Part shown: piece after piece, positions 1-6,945 of the stretch
Position numbering within the stretch: the first letter of the stretch is position 1
Layout of the letters: each line of letters opens with the position of its first letter
From: Burkholderiales bacterium UBA2647
Lineage (GTDB): Bacteria > Pseudomonadota > Gammaproteobacteria > Burkholderiales > Burkholderiaceae_E
Direction of reading: 5' to 3'
DNA: 12,997 bases
Assembly (NCBI GenBank): GCA_002359635.1
Contig: DENJ01000028.1
Location: 51,033-64,029 of the forward strand
Position numbers and translations under genes: made by a program
Notes under the pieces: generated by a model
Seen by the model: only the letters and a program-made list of their open reading frames with translations
Database searches by the model: none
What the model was told of the DNA's origin: nothing

Positions 1-779
1 CGCAGATGACCGTGATAGTCGTTGACCGGATAATGCAACACACGCCGGTTATCCCAGACCGTGAGACTGCCTTCTTCCCAGCGTACCCGGCAACAGTACT
101 CGGGGCGAACTTGGTGACGGTGCAAGGCATGCAAGAGGCTTTCGCTTTCTTCCTCGCTCCAATCTTCAAAGCGTGCGGTGTGCGCCATATTCACATAAAG
201 CACCGGCTGGCCGGTTTCGGGGTGTTTGCGAACGACGGGGTGCGTGGCTTCAAGCCTTGACGTGGCTTGATCCTTGCCGGCGTCACGTAGCCGATCTTCG
301 CGCGTCTTTGAAACATCGGCTTTGGCCGAACTGCTGATCGCGTTCAAGCCAAGCAAAGTCCTGCGCAAACCGTCAGATAGTCCCAGGTAGGCCTGATGCT
401 GACAAGCAAACAAGGTATCACCGCCCACGTCGGGTATCTGGCGAGCGAGCAGCAAGGTGGCTTTCGGGGGTTCAGGCAGATAAGTGGTGTCTGAATGCCA
501 GACGCCGCCAAAATTGACCCGCTCATGAGGAAGCTTCTTGACCTCGATAATCTTCGGAAAAGCATCAAGGCCTTTGACAAAAGGATACTCGACGGGATTG
601 CCAAGACGACTGGCAAAGGACAAAAAAGCCTGGGAATCAAGCGACTGTTTGCGAAATACCAAGACGCCGTAGCGAAGAAAAGCGGCTTGAATCGAAGCGA
701 GCAAAGGGGCGCTCGCTGTCGATAAATCGACGCCATGAACCTCAGCTCCGAGTGCCGGCGATAGCGGAACAATCCTCAA
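1..779 (-). CDS. TauD/TfdA-family Fe(II)/2-oxoglutarate-dependent dioxygenase, 3' end cut by window edge
   Basis: This gene reads leftward off the window, giving 259 complete residues of a family usually near 280. It starts at TTG (779-777), because an in-frame TAG (the stop of the upstream gene, 800-798) allows no earlier start, and AGGAAGG lies 6 bases before it. The Fe(II) facial triad is visible: His95 and Asp97 in WHSDTTY, and His249 in WDNRRVLHYPVNDY. Codon 260 is cut after CG, which can only be Arg, and it lies 11 residues after His249, where TauD places its 2-oxoglutarate-binding Arg. Family members hydroxylate carbon next to sulfonate, aryloxy or other acid groups, releasing succinate and CO2. 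The substrate here is not predictable. It is the third gene of a leftward operon, 18 bases after the Bug gene. Family is near certain; function is open. Confidence 0.9.
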   Translation of the reverse strand, partial: MRIVPLSPALGAEVHGVDLSTASAPLLASIQAAFLRYGVLVFRKQSLDSQAFLSFASRLGNPVEYPFVKGLDAFPKIIEVKKLPHERVNFGGVWHSDTTYLPEPPKATLLLARQIPDVGGDTLFACQHQAYLGLSDGLRRTLLGLNAISSSAKADVSKTREDRLRDAGKDQATSRLEATHPVVRKHPETGQPVLYVNMAHTARFEDWSEEESESLLHALHRHQVRPEYCCRVRWEEGSLTVWDNRRVLHYPVNDYHGHL

Positions 780-785
780 GATCTG

Positions 786-792
786 CCTTCCT
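786..792 (-). promoter_or_regulatory. Shine-Dalgarno deciding the TTG start of the dioxygenase
   Basis: AGGAAGG on the minus strand lies 6 bases upstream of the TTG at 779-777. No ATG or GTG is available in this frame between the in-frame TAG at 800-798 and the conserved N-terminus, so this site supports the unusual start. Confidence 0.7.
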
Positions 793-797
793 GGGTT

Positions 798-1817
798 CTA
801 ATCGATTCGCGCGCCCGCCTCGCGGGCAAGCTGGGCAAAACGTTTGAGCTCAGACTGTATGTATTGGCTGTACTGTTCGGGCGTACCGCCAAGAATCTCT
901 GTGCCCGTGGCAAGCAATTTGCCGCGCACTTCAGCCGAAGCGAGAACCTTTTGCAACTCGCTGTTTAGTCGCGTGATGATCGCAGGCGGTGTGCCGCTTG
1001 GCACGACGATACCTTGCCAGGCGCTCATCTCAAAGCCGGCGATAAGGCTCTCAGCGATGGTCGGCAGCTCCGGGAGTACCGAGGAGCGCTTGCTCGTCGC
1101 CACAGCAAGCGCCCGAAGTCGCCCATCACGGATCATGGGCAGGGTTGAGTTGATCGTATCAACCATGAATTGCACTTGACCGCTTGCCAAATCGAGCATG
1201 CCGGGCGCACTGCCTTTATATGGCACATGGGTTGCAGTAAAGCCAGCGTCCTTGGCAAGTTGTGCGGCGGCCAAGTGGGTAATCGTGCCTGATCCCGACG
1301 ATCCATAATTCACCTGGCCCTTGCGGGTTCTGGCCCATGCCACAAACTCACGCGGATTTTTTGCCGGTACCTCGGGGTTGATCACCAATACCAGCGGGAC
1401 GGTTGCCGCAAGACCTACCGCGACGAAGTCTTTCTGAGGGTCGTAAGTCAGTTTGCCATAAAGGGCCGGTGCGATCGTAATTGCCGATGTGTTATAAAAA
1501 ATGGTATAACCGTCGGCGGCAGCGCGCGCGACCTGTTCGGCGCCCAGATTCCCGCCTGCACCTGGTTTATTTTCTACCACGACCTGCTGGCCAAGCAAAC
1601 GGCCAAGCTCTGCCGCAATGATTCTAGACACAATATCTGTCGGGCCGCCGGGCGGAAAGGCGATCACCATGCGGATCGGTTTGGTGGGCCAAGCCGATTG
1701 CGCCATGGCATCGGAACAAGTCCTGATGCCGAATCGTGGCGCGGCAATCGCAAGCCCGGTGATTGCGACTGTGCGGGCAAGCAGTTTGCGCCGCTTTGCA
1801 TGAAAGAAAAAACTCAT
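798..1817 (-). CDS. Bug/TctC-family periplasmic solute-binding protein (TTT receptor)
   Basis: This is a 339-residue extracytoplasmic binding protein of the tripartite tricarboxylate transporter family, which captures carboxylated small molecules in the periplasm. The N-terminus has a basic stretch (HAKRRK), a hydrophobic segment, and a plausible cleavage after AMAQS. The mature protein then opens with the family signature WPTKPIRMVIAFPPGGPTD. Other family features are VVENKPGAGGN, the YGSSGSG loop and HVPYKGSAPGM. I chose ATG 1817 because it overlaps the upstream TGA as ATGA, implying translational coupling; a TTG at 1832 would add five residues. No TctA/TctB membrane genes lie in the window, so this is an orphan receptor like many Bug proteins of Burkholderiales. 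Its place between an amidohydrolase and a dioxygenase suggests it binds their substrate or a relative. Confidence 0.93.
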   Translation of the reverse strand: MSFFFHAKRRKLLARTVAITGLAIAAPRFGIRTCSDAMAQSAWPTKPIRMVIAFPPGGPTDIVSRIIAAELGRLLGQQVVVENKPGAGGNLGAEQVARAAADGYTIFYNTSAITIAPALYGKLTYDPQKDFVAVGLAATVPLVLVINPEVPAKNPREFVAWARTRKGQVNYGSSGSGTITHLAAAQLAKDAGFTATHVPYKGSAPGMLDLASGQVQFMVDTINSTLPMIRDGRLRALAVATSKRSSVLPELPTIAESLIAGFEMSAWQGIVVPSGTPPAIITRLNSELQKVLASAEVRGKLLATGTEILGGTPEQYSQYIQSELKRFAQLAREAGARID

Positions 1818-3526
1818 GGCTGCATGCCCCAATGAAACTGATCCAAAATCTGCCCTGGTCCGACCAACCCTTCTATGGCCTGCTGTCCATCAAAAACCCG
1901 GGTGCCGTTGACCCAAACCCCAGCTAGGCCCTGGGGTCTGCGAATGAGCCGCGAGCCTGGCTTATGACCTGCCGCGGCGGGCAGATCCGACACACGCTCG
2001 ACCGGGCTGATGCCAACCTGGATGGGGTCAAAAAGCATCACGTCGGCCCAGCAGCCAAGCTCGAGCCTGCCGCGATTAGCGATACGGTATCGCTCGGCAG
2101 GTTCCGAAGTCAGGCGCGCGATACCTTGTGACCAACTCATCGCCTGTCGATCACGCACCCAGTGTCCAAGAAAGTGCAGACCGTAGCCTGCATCGCACAT
2201 GAATTTCAAATGTGCACCCGCGTCGGAAAGCGTGATTAAGCCGGCACGATGCGAAATCAAGGGCTCAACGCCGTCATCGCTTGCATTAAACAACTGGGCT
2301 AAAAATTCAGTCTCCAAGCCGTCCATCAAGGCCAAATCGAAAAAGCAATCCACAGGATCCTGCCCGCAGCAGGCGGCTATCGCAGCGATGGACTGCGCTT
2401 CAAACCGCTGTACTTTGGGATGCGCGGCGTGCCCAATGAAGATACGGTCCCATCGGCCACTGAATAAGACGCCAAGGCCCGGTTGCTTTAAATCCTGCCT
2501 AAAGGCCTGCCTGAACGCTTTGCTCTCATAGTGCATCCGTCTGCCAGCTTCGTCGGCGCTTTTTATCTTGGCGAAACTCGGATGACTATAAAGAAGATAA
2601 GGATCCAATAAATTGAACTCAAAGCTCAAGGGCTGGCAGCTTGTTTGAATGAAAACCTCTCGGCCTTGATCTTGCAATTGAGCAACCCTGTCGTAATAAC
2701 TCAGGCCGAGCTCGGGCTTATCATCGTTATACATCGTGAGGATGGTGGACAAAAACATCCGCGCACCGGTTAAGGCATGAAAGCTTGCCAAGGCCTCGGG
2801 CGTCACACGGGGTCCTGTGGCCATCATGAAGACGCCTCGTTGCTCCTGACCCAGCACCTCGATGAGCGATTGCAATTCCTCGTGCGTTGCAACGGTTGAG
2901 GGCATCGGCGCACCCTGCCAGCCGCTATGGTTGGGTGAAAACGATGAGGCAAATCCGACGGCCCCGGCGCGCAGCGCGCGTGCCACTTCATGGCGCATTT
3001 GCTCAAGTTCCTCGGCGCTTGGCGCGCGACTCGCAGCATCCTCGCCCATCACTGCAGTGCGGATGGTGGAGTGCTGCGCAAATACCGCCATGTTGAGCCA
3101 GGGCTTGGCCTTTCTGAGTGCGACCAGGTATTCCTCGAAGGACTCAAAAGACCATGTGACCCCTGCACGCAAGGCTTCCAAATCCATGCCTTCGACGACC
3201 GAGAGGTTTTTTAAGAGCAAGTCGCGATGCTTGGGCTTGTTGGGTGCGATGCCAAAACCGCAATTACCCGCGACCACGGTGGTTACGCCAAGACTGCAAG
3301 ACGGCGAGAGGCTCGGATCCCATAGCACTTGCGCGTCGTAGTGGGTATGTAAGTCAATCAGGCCCGGCGCTAAAAAAAGGCCGCGCGCGTCCATGGTTTG
3401 CCTGGCAGCGCCCAGGTCTTTACCGATCCCCGAAATGACCCCACCGGCCATGGCGAGGTCTGCCTCAATCGGGGCAGAACCCTTGCCGTCAAAGAGCAGG
3501 GCTCCCTTGATGAGCCAATCATGCAT
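1814..3526 (-). CDS. amidohydrolase, N-acyl-D-amino-acid deacylase family
   Basis: The product is a 570-residue cytoplasmic metal-dependent amidohydrolase. It has the N-terminal beta-sandwich (about residues 1-55), the metal motif HTHYDAQ with His60 and His62, the family Cys89 in GNCG, and Asp435 in SDAGAH, matching the catalytic Asp. The C-terminus returns to the beta-sandwich (WADVMLFDP, VWVNGTRVFDG). D-aminoacylases are near 480 residues, so this belongs to the longer relatives near 570. The TH-x-R-type motif that supplies a metal-binding His in characterised D-aminoacylases is not obvious at the expected place (MMATGPRVT), so the true substrate may be different: an N-acyl amino acid, a cyclic amide or a carbamoyl compound. 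It starts the leftward operon; ATG 3526 follows an AGGA about ten bases upstream. Confidence 0.85.
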   Translation of the reverse strand: MHDWLIKGALLFDGKGSAPIEADLAMAGGVISGIGKDLGAARQTMDARGLFLAPGLIDLHTHYDAQVLWDPSLSPSCSLGVTTVVAGNCGFGIAPNKPKHRDLLLKNLSVVEGMDLEALRAGVTWSFESFEEYLVALRKAKPWLNMAVFAQHSTIRTAVMGEDAASRAPSAEELEQMRHEVARALRAGAVGFASSFSPNHSGWQGAPMPSTVATHEELQSLIEVLGQEQRGVFMMATGPRVTPEALASFHALTGARMFLSTILTMYNDDKPELGLSYYDRVAQLQDQGREVFIQTSCQPLSFEFNLLDPYLLYSHPSFAKIKSADEAGRRMHYESKAFRQAFRQDLKQPGLGVLFSGRWDRIFIGHAAHPKVQRFEAQSIAAIAACCGQDPVDCFFDLALMDGLETEFLAQLFNASDDGVEPLISHRAGLITLSDAGAHLKFMCDAGYGLHFLGHWVRDRQAMSWSQGIARLTSEPAERYRIANRGRLELGCWADVMLFDPIQVGISPVERVSDLPAAAGHKPGSRLIRRPQGLAGVWVNGTRVFDGQQAIEGLVGPGQILDQFHWGMQP

Positions 3527-3566
3527 CGAAATTCATCCTGTCTTTCATCGATTCGCTTGAGGCCTC

Positions 3567-3595
3567 AATCTAATCCTTGCCAAAGTCGCAACCAA
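3567..3595 (-). promoter_or_regulatory. candidate sigma-70 promoter for the leftward operon
   Basis: On the minus strand, TTGGTT (3595-3590) and TAGATT (3572-3567) are separated by 17 bases. This would place the transcript start near 3560, about 34 bases before the amidohydrolase ATG. Both boxes are imperfect, so this is a candidate only. Confidence 0.3.
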
Positions 3596-3784
3596 GACCA
3601 TTTGGTGCATCGCCGGCCCCAAATGCCTGTCGATAGAAACAATTTGTCAGCTATTGGAACGGTGGATCCGCTTTCCAAAATCAATCGCCGCACTTTTGCG
3701 GTTAGCCGGGGTGAAAGCGCATCTTCTGGCCGTCCAAAACTGAAAAGCATGATTGAATGGCGGCTTTGGAGCTATCGCTGCCTC

Positions 3785-3788
3785 GGAG
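3785..3788 (+). promoter_or_regulatory. Shine-Dalgarno for the MetC-like gene
   Basis: GGAG is followed after 4 or 7 bases by tandem ATG codons at 3793 and 3796. This favours those starts over an in-frame ATG at 3757, which has no ribosome-binding sequence. Confidence 0.6.
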
Positions 3789-3792
3789 TCCG

Positions 3793-5049
3793 ATGATGTT
3801 AAAGCCAGATACCTTAGCCATCCATGTCGCACGGTCGGTCGAGAGCGAAACCCGGGTGGCGAACATACCGGTTTTTCGGGCTTCAACGGTACTTTTTGAC
3901 AGTCTTGATGAGGCTGCGAAACGCGCTCAGGCGGTGGCTCGCGGGGAAAAGGGTGCGAGCACTTATGCAACCGCCTCGACGCCAATCACGGCAGCGCTGA
4001 TGGACGCCTTGGAGCAAATTGAAGGCGCTGGGCACGCCACACGCGCCTGCCTTGCGCCTTCAGGCCTTTCGGCAATTTCAACCCTATTGATGGCTTTGCT
4101 CAAGCCCGGCGATGATCTTTTGGTGATTGACTCGGTTTATGGGCCAACCCGCAATTTCTGCCAGACTGTGCTTGCAAGATGGGGCGTGAGCACGCGTTTT
4201 TATGATCCGGATGCAAGTGCAGAAGCACTGGAAGCGATGCTGCTACCCACAACACGCCTGATCTACCTCGAGAGTCCGGCAAGTTATACCTTCGAGATTC
4301 AAGATGTGCCTGCGATTGCCGCCATGGCGAGAAGGCGAGGGGTGCTCACCGTGATCGACAATGCATGGGCCTCACCGATCATGGCCAATCCTTTTGACTG
4401 GGGTGTGGACGCATCAGTGCTCCCGCTGACTAAATATTGGAGCGGTCACTCGGATGTTTTGATGGGGGCAAGCGTTGTGCGGGAGGATTTGTGGCCTGAC
4501 TTATGGAAAACCCAGCGCGATTTCGGTATTTGCGTCGGCGGCGACGACGCCTACCTGGTGTTGCGCGGTCTGCGAACCGCTGCCGTGAGAATGCGCAGCC
4601 ATGAGCAATCGGCCCTCTTGCTTGCCCGCTGGCTTGAGCAGCGCAAAGGTGTTGCCAGGGTGGTGCATCCTGCGCTTACCTCCCATCCTCAGCACGCCTT
4701 GTTTCGGCGCGATTTTAAAGGCTCAAGCGGCTTATTCGGTTTTGTACTCGACCGGACCTATTGGGGCATACCCGAAAACGCTCAGGGACCTGAAGAACCC
4801 TATGTGGCGCGCTTGCTTGCTGCACTTTGTGAGGGGCGGCGCCATTTCGGGATGGGCTATTCATGGGGCGGTTTCGAGAGCTTGATCATGCCCGGGCGAT
4901 TGAGTGCGCTAAGAAGCGTCAAGCCCTGGCAGCAAGGCCCTTTACTCAGGCTGCACATCGGGTTGGAAGACCCCGAGGATTTGATCAAGGATCTGGATGC
5001 AGGGTTTGAAGCGATGGCAAAGATCGCTTCAAAGCCGCACGCGCTTTGA
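3793..5049 (+). CDS. metC: cystathionine beta-lyase (MetC-type PLP enzyme)
   Basis: The product is a 418-residue cytoplasmic PLP enzyme of the Cys/Met-metabolism family. MetC cleaves cystathionine to homocysteine, pyruvate and ammonia, and many relatives also cleave other cysteine S-conjugates. The PLP Lys is Lys214 in TKYWSGHSD, close to Lys210 of the E. coli enzyme. Other matches to MetC rather than gamma-synthases are YLESPASYTFE, DNAWASP, DDAYLVLRGLRT, SSGLFGFVL, YSWGGFESL and the ending RLHIGLEDPEDLI. The start is ATG 3793 (or 3796) after GGAG; an ATG at 3757 would add 12 residues. A loop before YSWGG is longer than in E. coli. It stands divergent to a deacylase and just upstream of an acyl-CoA synthetase, so it could be biosynthetic metC or a catabolic C-S lyase. 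Confidence 0.9.
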   Translation: MMLKPDTLAIHVARSVESETRVANIPVFRASTVLFDSLDEAAKRAQAVARGEKGASTYATASTPITAALMDALEQIEGAGHATRACLAPSGLSAISTLLMALLKPGDDLLVIDSVYGPTRNFCQTVLARWGVSTRFYDPDASAEALEAMLLPTTRLIYLESPASYTFEIQDVPAIAAMARRRGVLTVIDNAWASPIMANPFDWGVDASVLPLTKYWSGHSDVLMGASVVREDLWPDLWKTQRDFGICVGGDDAYLVLRGLRTAAVRMRSHEQSALLLARWLEQRKGVARVVHPALTSHPQHALFRRDFKGSSGLFGFVLDRTYWGIPENAQGPEEPYVARLLAALCEGRRHFGMGYSWGGFESLIMPGRLSALRSVKPWQQGPLLRLHIGLEDPEDLIKDLDAGFEAMAKIASKPHAL

Positions 5050-5105
5050 TACGGCTTGGCCTTTCCTTCGATCCAGCCCTGATGAAGGCTTGCTTTTGCT
5101 AAAGC

Positions 5106-5109
5106 GGAG
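5106..5109 (+). promoter_or_regulatory. Shine-Dalgarno for the acyl-CoA synthetase
   Basis: GGAG lies 6 bases before ATG 5116. A GTG immediately before that ATG (5113) would leave only 3 bases, so the ATG is preferred. Confidence 0.6.
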
Positions 5110-5115
5110 ACCGTG

Positions 5116-6909
5116 ATGCCAAAACGACCCAATCCCTATCGTGAACACTTAGACCCCAACGCTGCGAACTATGCTGTGCTCACGCCGACCGACTTTCTCC
5201 ATTGGGCGGCTGAGGCCTATCCGCGTCGAACGGCGCTGATTCATGGCGATATCCGCCAGGATTGGGGGCAATTGCAGCATGTCTGTCAGCAGGTGGCGGC
5301 GGGTCTGCAGAAGCACGACATCGGTGTGGGCGATACGGTCGCCGTGATGTTGCCCAATACTCCGGCGATGATTTACGCCCATTTTGCCGTGCCGATGACC
5401 GGGGCTGTGCTCAATTGCATCAACACCCGGCTTGACCCGGCCACCGTGGCCTACATACTCCGGCATAGCGAATCAAAGCTTTTTTTCTACGACGCAGAGT
5501 ATGACGCTGTGGTGCTTTCAGCGCTGCAACAAATCAGCGAACAGGCAAACCCCGTGCTTCCTTTGTGTATTCGGGTCTTGGATCCGGTTTATGTGGAGGA
5601 AAAAGCGGCTCTGGGCCAAAGCCTTGAACTGAGCCCGCTTGATGAGGAGGCGGCTGAGCCGAGGAGCAAGTCTTTGTCGATACAGCAGGCTATCGATGGG
5701 CAAAGCAACATGGCTTCAAACCTGCAAGCCTTGACGCAAGCCCGGATCGAAGACTTTGATCGCTGGCTCAGCAAAGCCTCCGCGCAGGCCTTTTTGTCCA
5801 GTCCGCCCGAGCTTGAGACCGATGCAATCGGCTTGAACTACACCAGCGGCACAACCGGTCATCCCAAGGGTGTTGTGGTGCATCATCGCGGCGCCTATCT
5901 GAACGCCCTCAGCAATGTGCTTGCCTGGTCCATGCCCAGGCATCCAGTTTACCTCTGGACCTTGCCGATGTTTCATTGCAACGGTTGGTGTTTCCCGTGG
6001 ACCATTGCCGCGCTTGCGGGGGTCAACGTCTGTTTGCGTAAGGTCGACCCGGCCCTTATTTTCCGACTGATCCGGGAACATCGGGTGAGCCATTACTGCG
6101 GTGCGCCGATCGTCCACGCCATGCTGATCAATGCGCCCGCATCGCTCAGGGCAGGCATCGACCATCGTGTTGCCTGCATGGTGGCCGGTGCCGCACCGCC
6201 TGCGGCGATGATTGCCGGTATGGAGGCAATGGGTTTTGACCTTACCCATGTTTATGGGCTTACGGAGGTGTATGGCCCAGCGTCGGTTTGTGCCAAGCAA
6301 GACGATTGGGCAGCGCTTAGCCTTGAGGATCGGGCCGAGCGCAATGCCCGTCAGGGGCTGCGCTACCCATTACAGGCCGGTTTAGATGTGATGGATCCTG
6401 AAACCATGCAAGCAGTGCCCAGGGACGGCGAGCATATGGGGGAGGTGATGTTTCGCGGCAATATTGTGATGAAGGGCTACTTGAAAGACCCTGAGGCAAC
6501 AAAGAAAGCCTTTGCTGGCGGTTGGTTTCATACCGGCGATTTAGCCGTTGTCGACGCCTCGGGCTATGTCAGACTGAAAGACCGGGCCAAAGACATCATC
6601 ATTTCCGGCGGTGAGAATATATCGTCGATCGAAATTGAAGATGCCCTGTACCGTCATCCTGCGGTCATGGCCTGCGCGGTGGTTGCCAAGCCGGACCCCA
6701 AATGGGGGGAGACACCACTTGCCTTTGTTGAACTGAAACCGGGCTTTGATTTGCAAGCCCAGGCTTTGATCGATCATTGCCGAGGTCTTTTGGCAGGCTT
6801 CAAATGTCCCCGCGAAGTGCGCTTTGTGGACCTTCCGAAGACCAGCACGGGGAAAATTCAAAAGCATCTGCTACGCGCTCAGGCCAAGTCGGCAAGTGCA
6901 ATCGCTTGA
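5116..6909 (+). CDS. acyl-CoA synthetase (AMP-forming, ANL superfamily)
   Basis: This 597-residue enzyme activates a carboxylic acid with ATP to an acyl-AMP and then to the acyl-CoA thioester in the cytoplasm. The P-loop-like motif YTSGTTGHPKG is at 242-252, the adenine motif YGLTEVYGP at 380-388, TGD ends at Asp475, and the catalytic Lys is Lys580 in TSTGKIQK. The NYTSGTTG and PMFHCNGWCFPW motifs are typical of the medium-chain / methylmercaptopropionate / cinnamate-type ligase subgroup. That subgroup is usually near 545 residues. The extra length lies between about residues 157 and 235, in a charged stretch ahead of the P-loop. It starts 66 bases after metC, with no terminator between, so the two are probably co-transcribed. 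Acid specificity cannot be read from sequence; a short- or medium-chain or aryl acid is likely. Confidence 0.9.
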   Translation: MPKRPNPYREHLDPNAANYAVLTPTDFLHWAAEAYPRRTALIHGDIRQDWGQLQHVCQQVAAGLQKHDIGVGDTVAVMLPNTPAMIYAHFAVPMTGAVLNCINTRLDPATVAYILRHSESKLFFYDAEYDAVVLSALQQISEQANPVLPLCIRVLDPVYVEEKAALGQSLELSPLDEEAAEPRSKSLSIQQAIDGQSNMASNLQALTQARIEDFDRWLSKASAQAFLSSPPELETDAIGLNYTSGTTGHPKGVVVHHRGAYLNALSNVLAWSMPRHPVYLWTLPMFHCNGWCFPWTIAALAGVNVCLRKVDPALIFRLIREHRVSHYCGAPIVHAMLINAPASLRAGIDHRVACMVAGAAPPAAMIAGMEAMGFDLTHVYGLTEVYGPASVCAKQDDWAALSLEDRAERNARQGLRYPLQAGLDVMDPETMQAVPRDGEHMGEVMFRGNIVMKGYLKDPEATKKAFAGGWFHTGDLAVVDASGYVRLKDRAKDIIISGGENISSIEIEDALYRHPAVMACAVVAKPDPKWGETPLAFVELKPGFDLQAQALIDHCRGLLAGFKCPREVRFVDLPKTSTGKIQKHLLRAQAKSASAIA

Positions 6910-6932
6910 TCGCCCGGGTCTTATGGCCTGGG

Positions 6933-6938
6933 TACAAT
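6933..6938 (+). promoter_or_regulatory. candidate -10 box of the argS promoter
   Basis: TACAAT, in the context GGGTACAATC, ends 7 bases before the argS ATG at 6946. That spacing would put the transcript start at or next to the A of the ATG. A weak TTGATC at 6906-6911 is 21 bases away, too far for a standard -35 box. No Shine-Dalgarno sequence lies between the box and the start codon. Confidence 0.5.
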
Positions 6939-6945
6939 CCCGCCT

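Larger units (their letters stand above)
3527..3792. other. divergent intergenic region
   Basis: This 266-bp spacer separates the leftward amidohydrolase operon from the rightward MetC-like gene, and promoters for both should lie here. It contains a small hairpin (CCGC 3688-3691 with GCGG 3698-3701). I see no convincing operator palindrome, and neither flank encodes a regulator. Short open frames across it lack any family resemblance. Confidence 0.6.

Noticed and set aside
495..725. Plus-strand open frame of 76 residues
   Set aside because: It is antisense to the dioxygenase N-terminal half, has no ribosome-binding site and no family features.
344..772. Minus-strand open frame of 142 residues
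   Set aside because: It lies in a different frame from the dioxygenase, which has all its family motifs through this region. Its sequence resembles no family.
5716..6300. Minus-strand open frame of 194 residues
   Set aside because: It is fully antisense to the acyl-CoA synthetase core containing the P-loop motif, and its composition is not protein-like.
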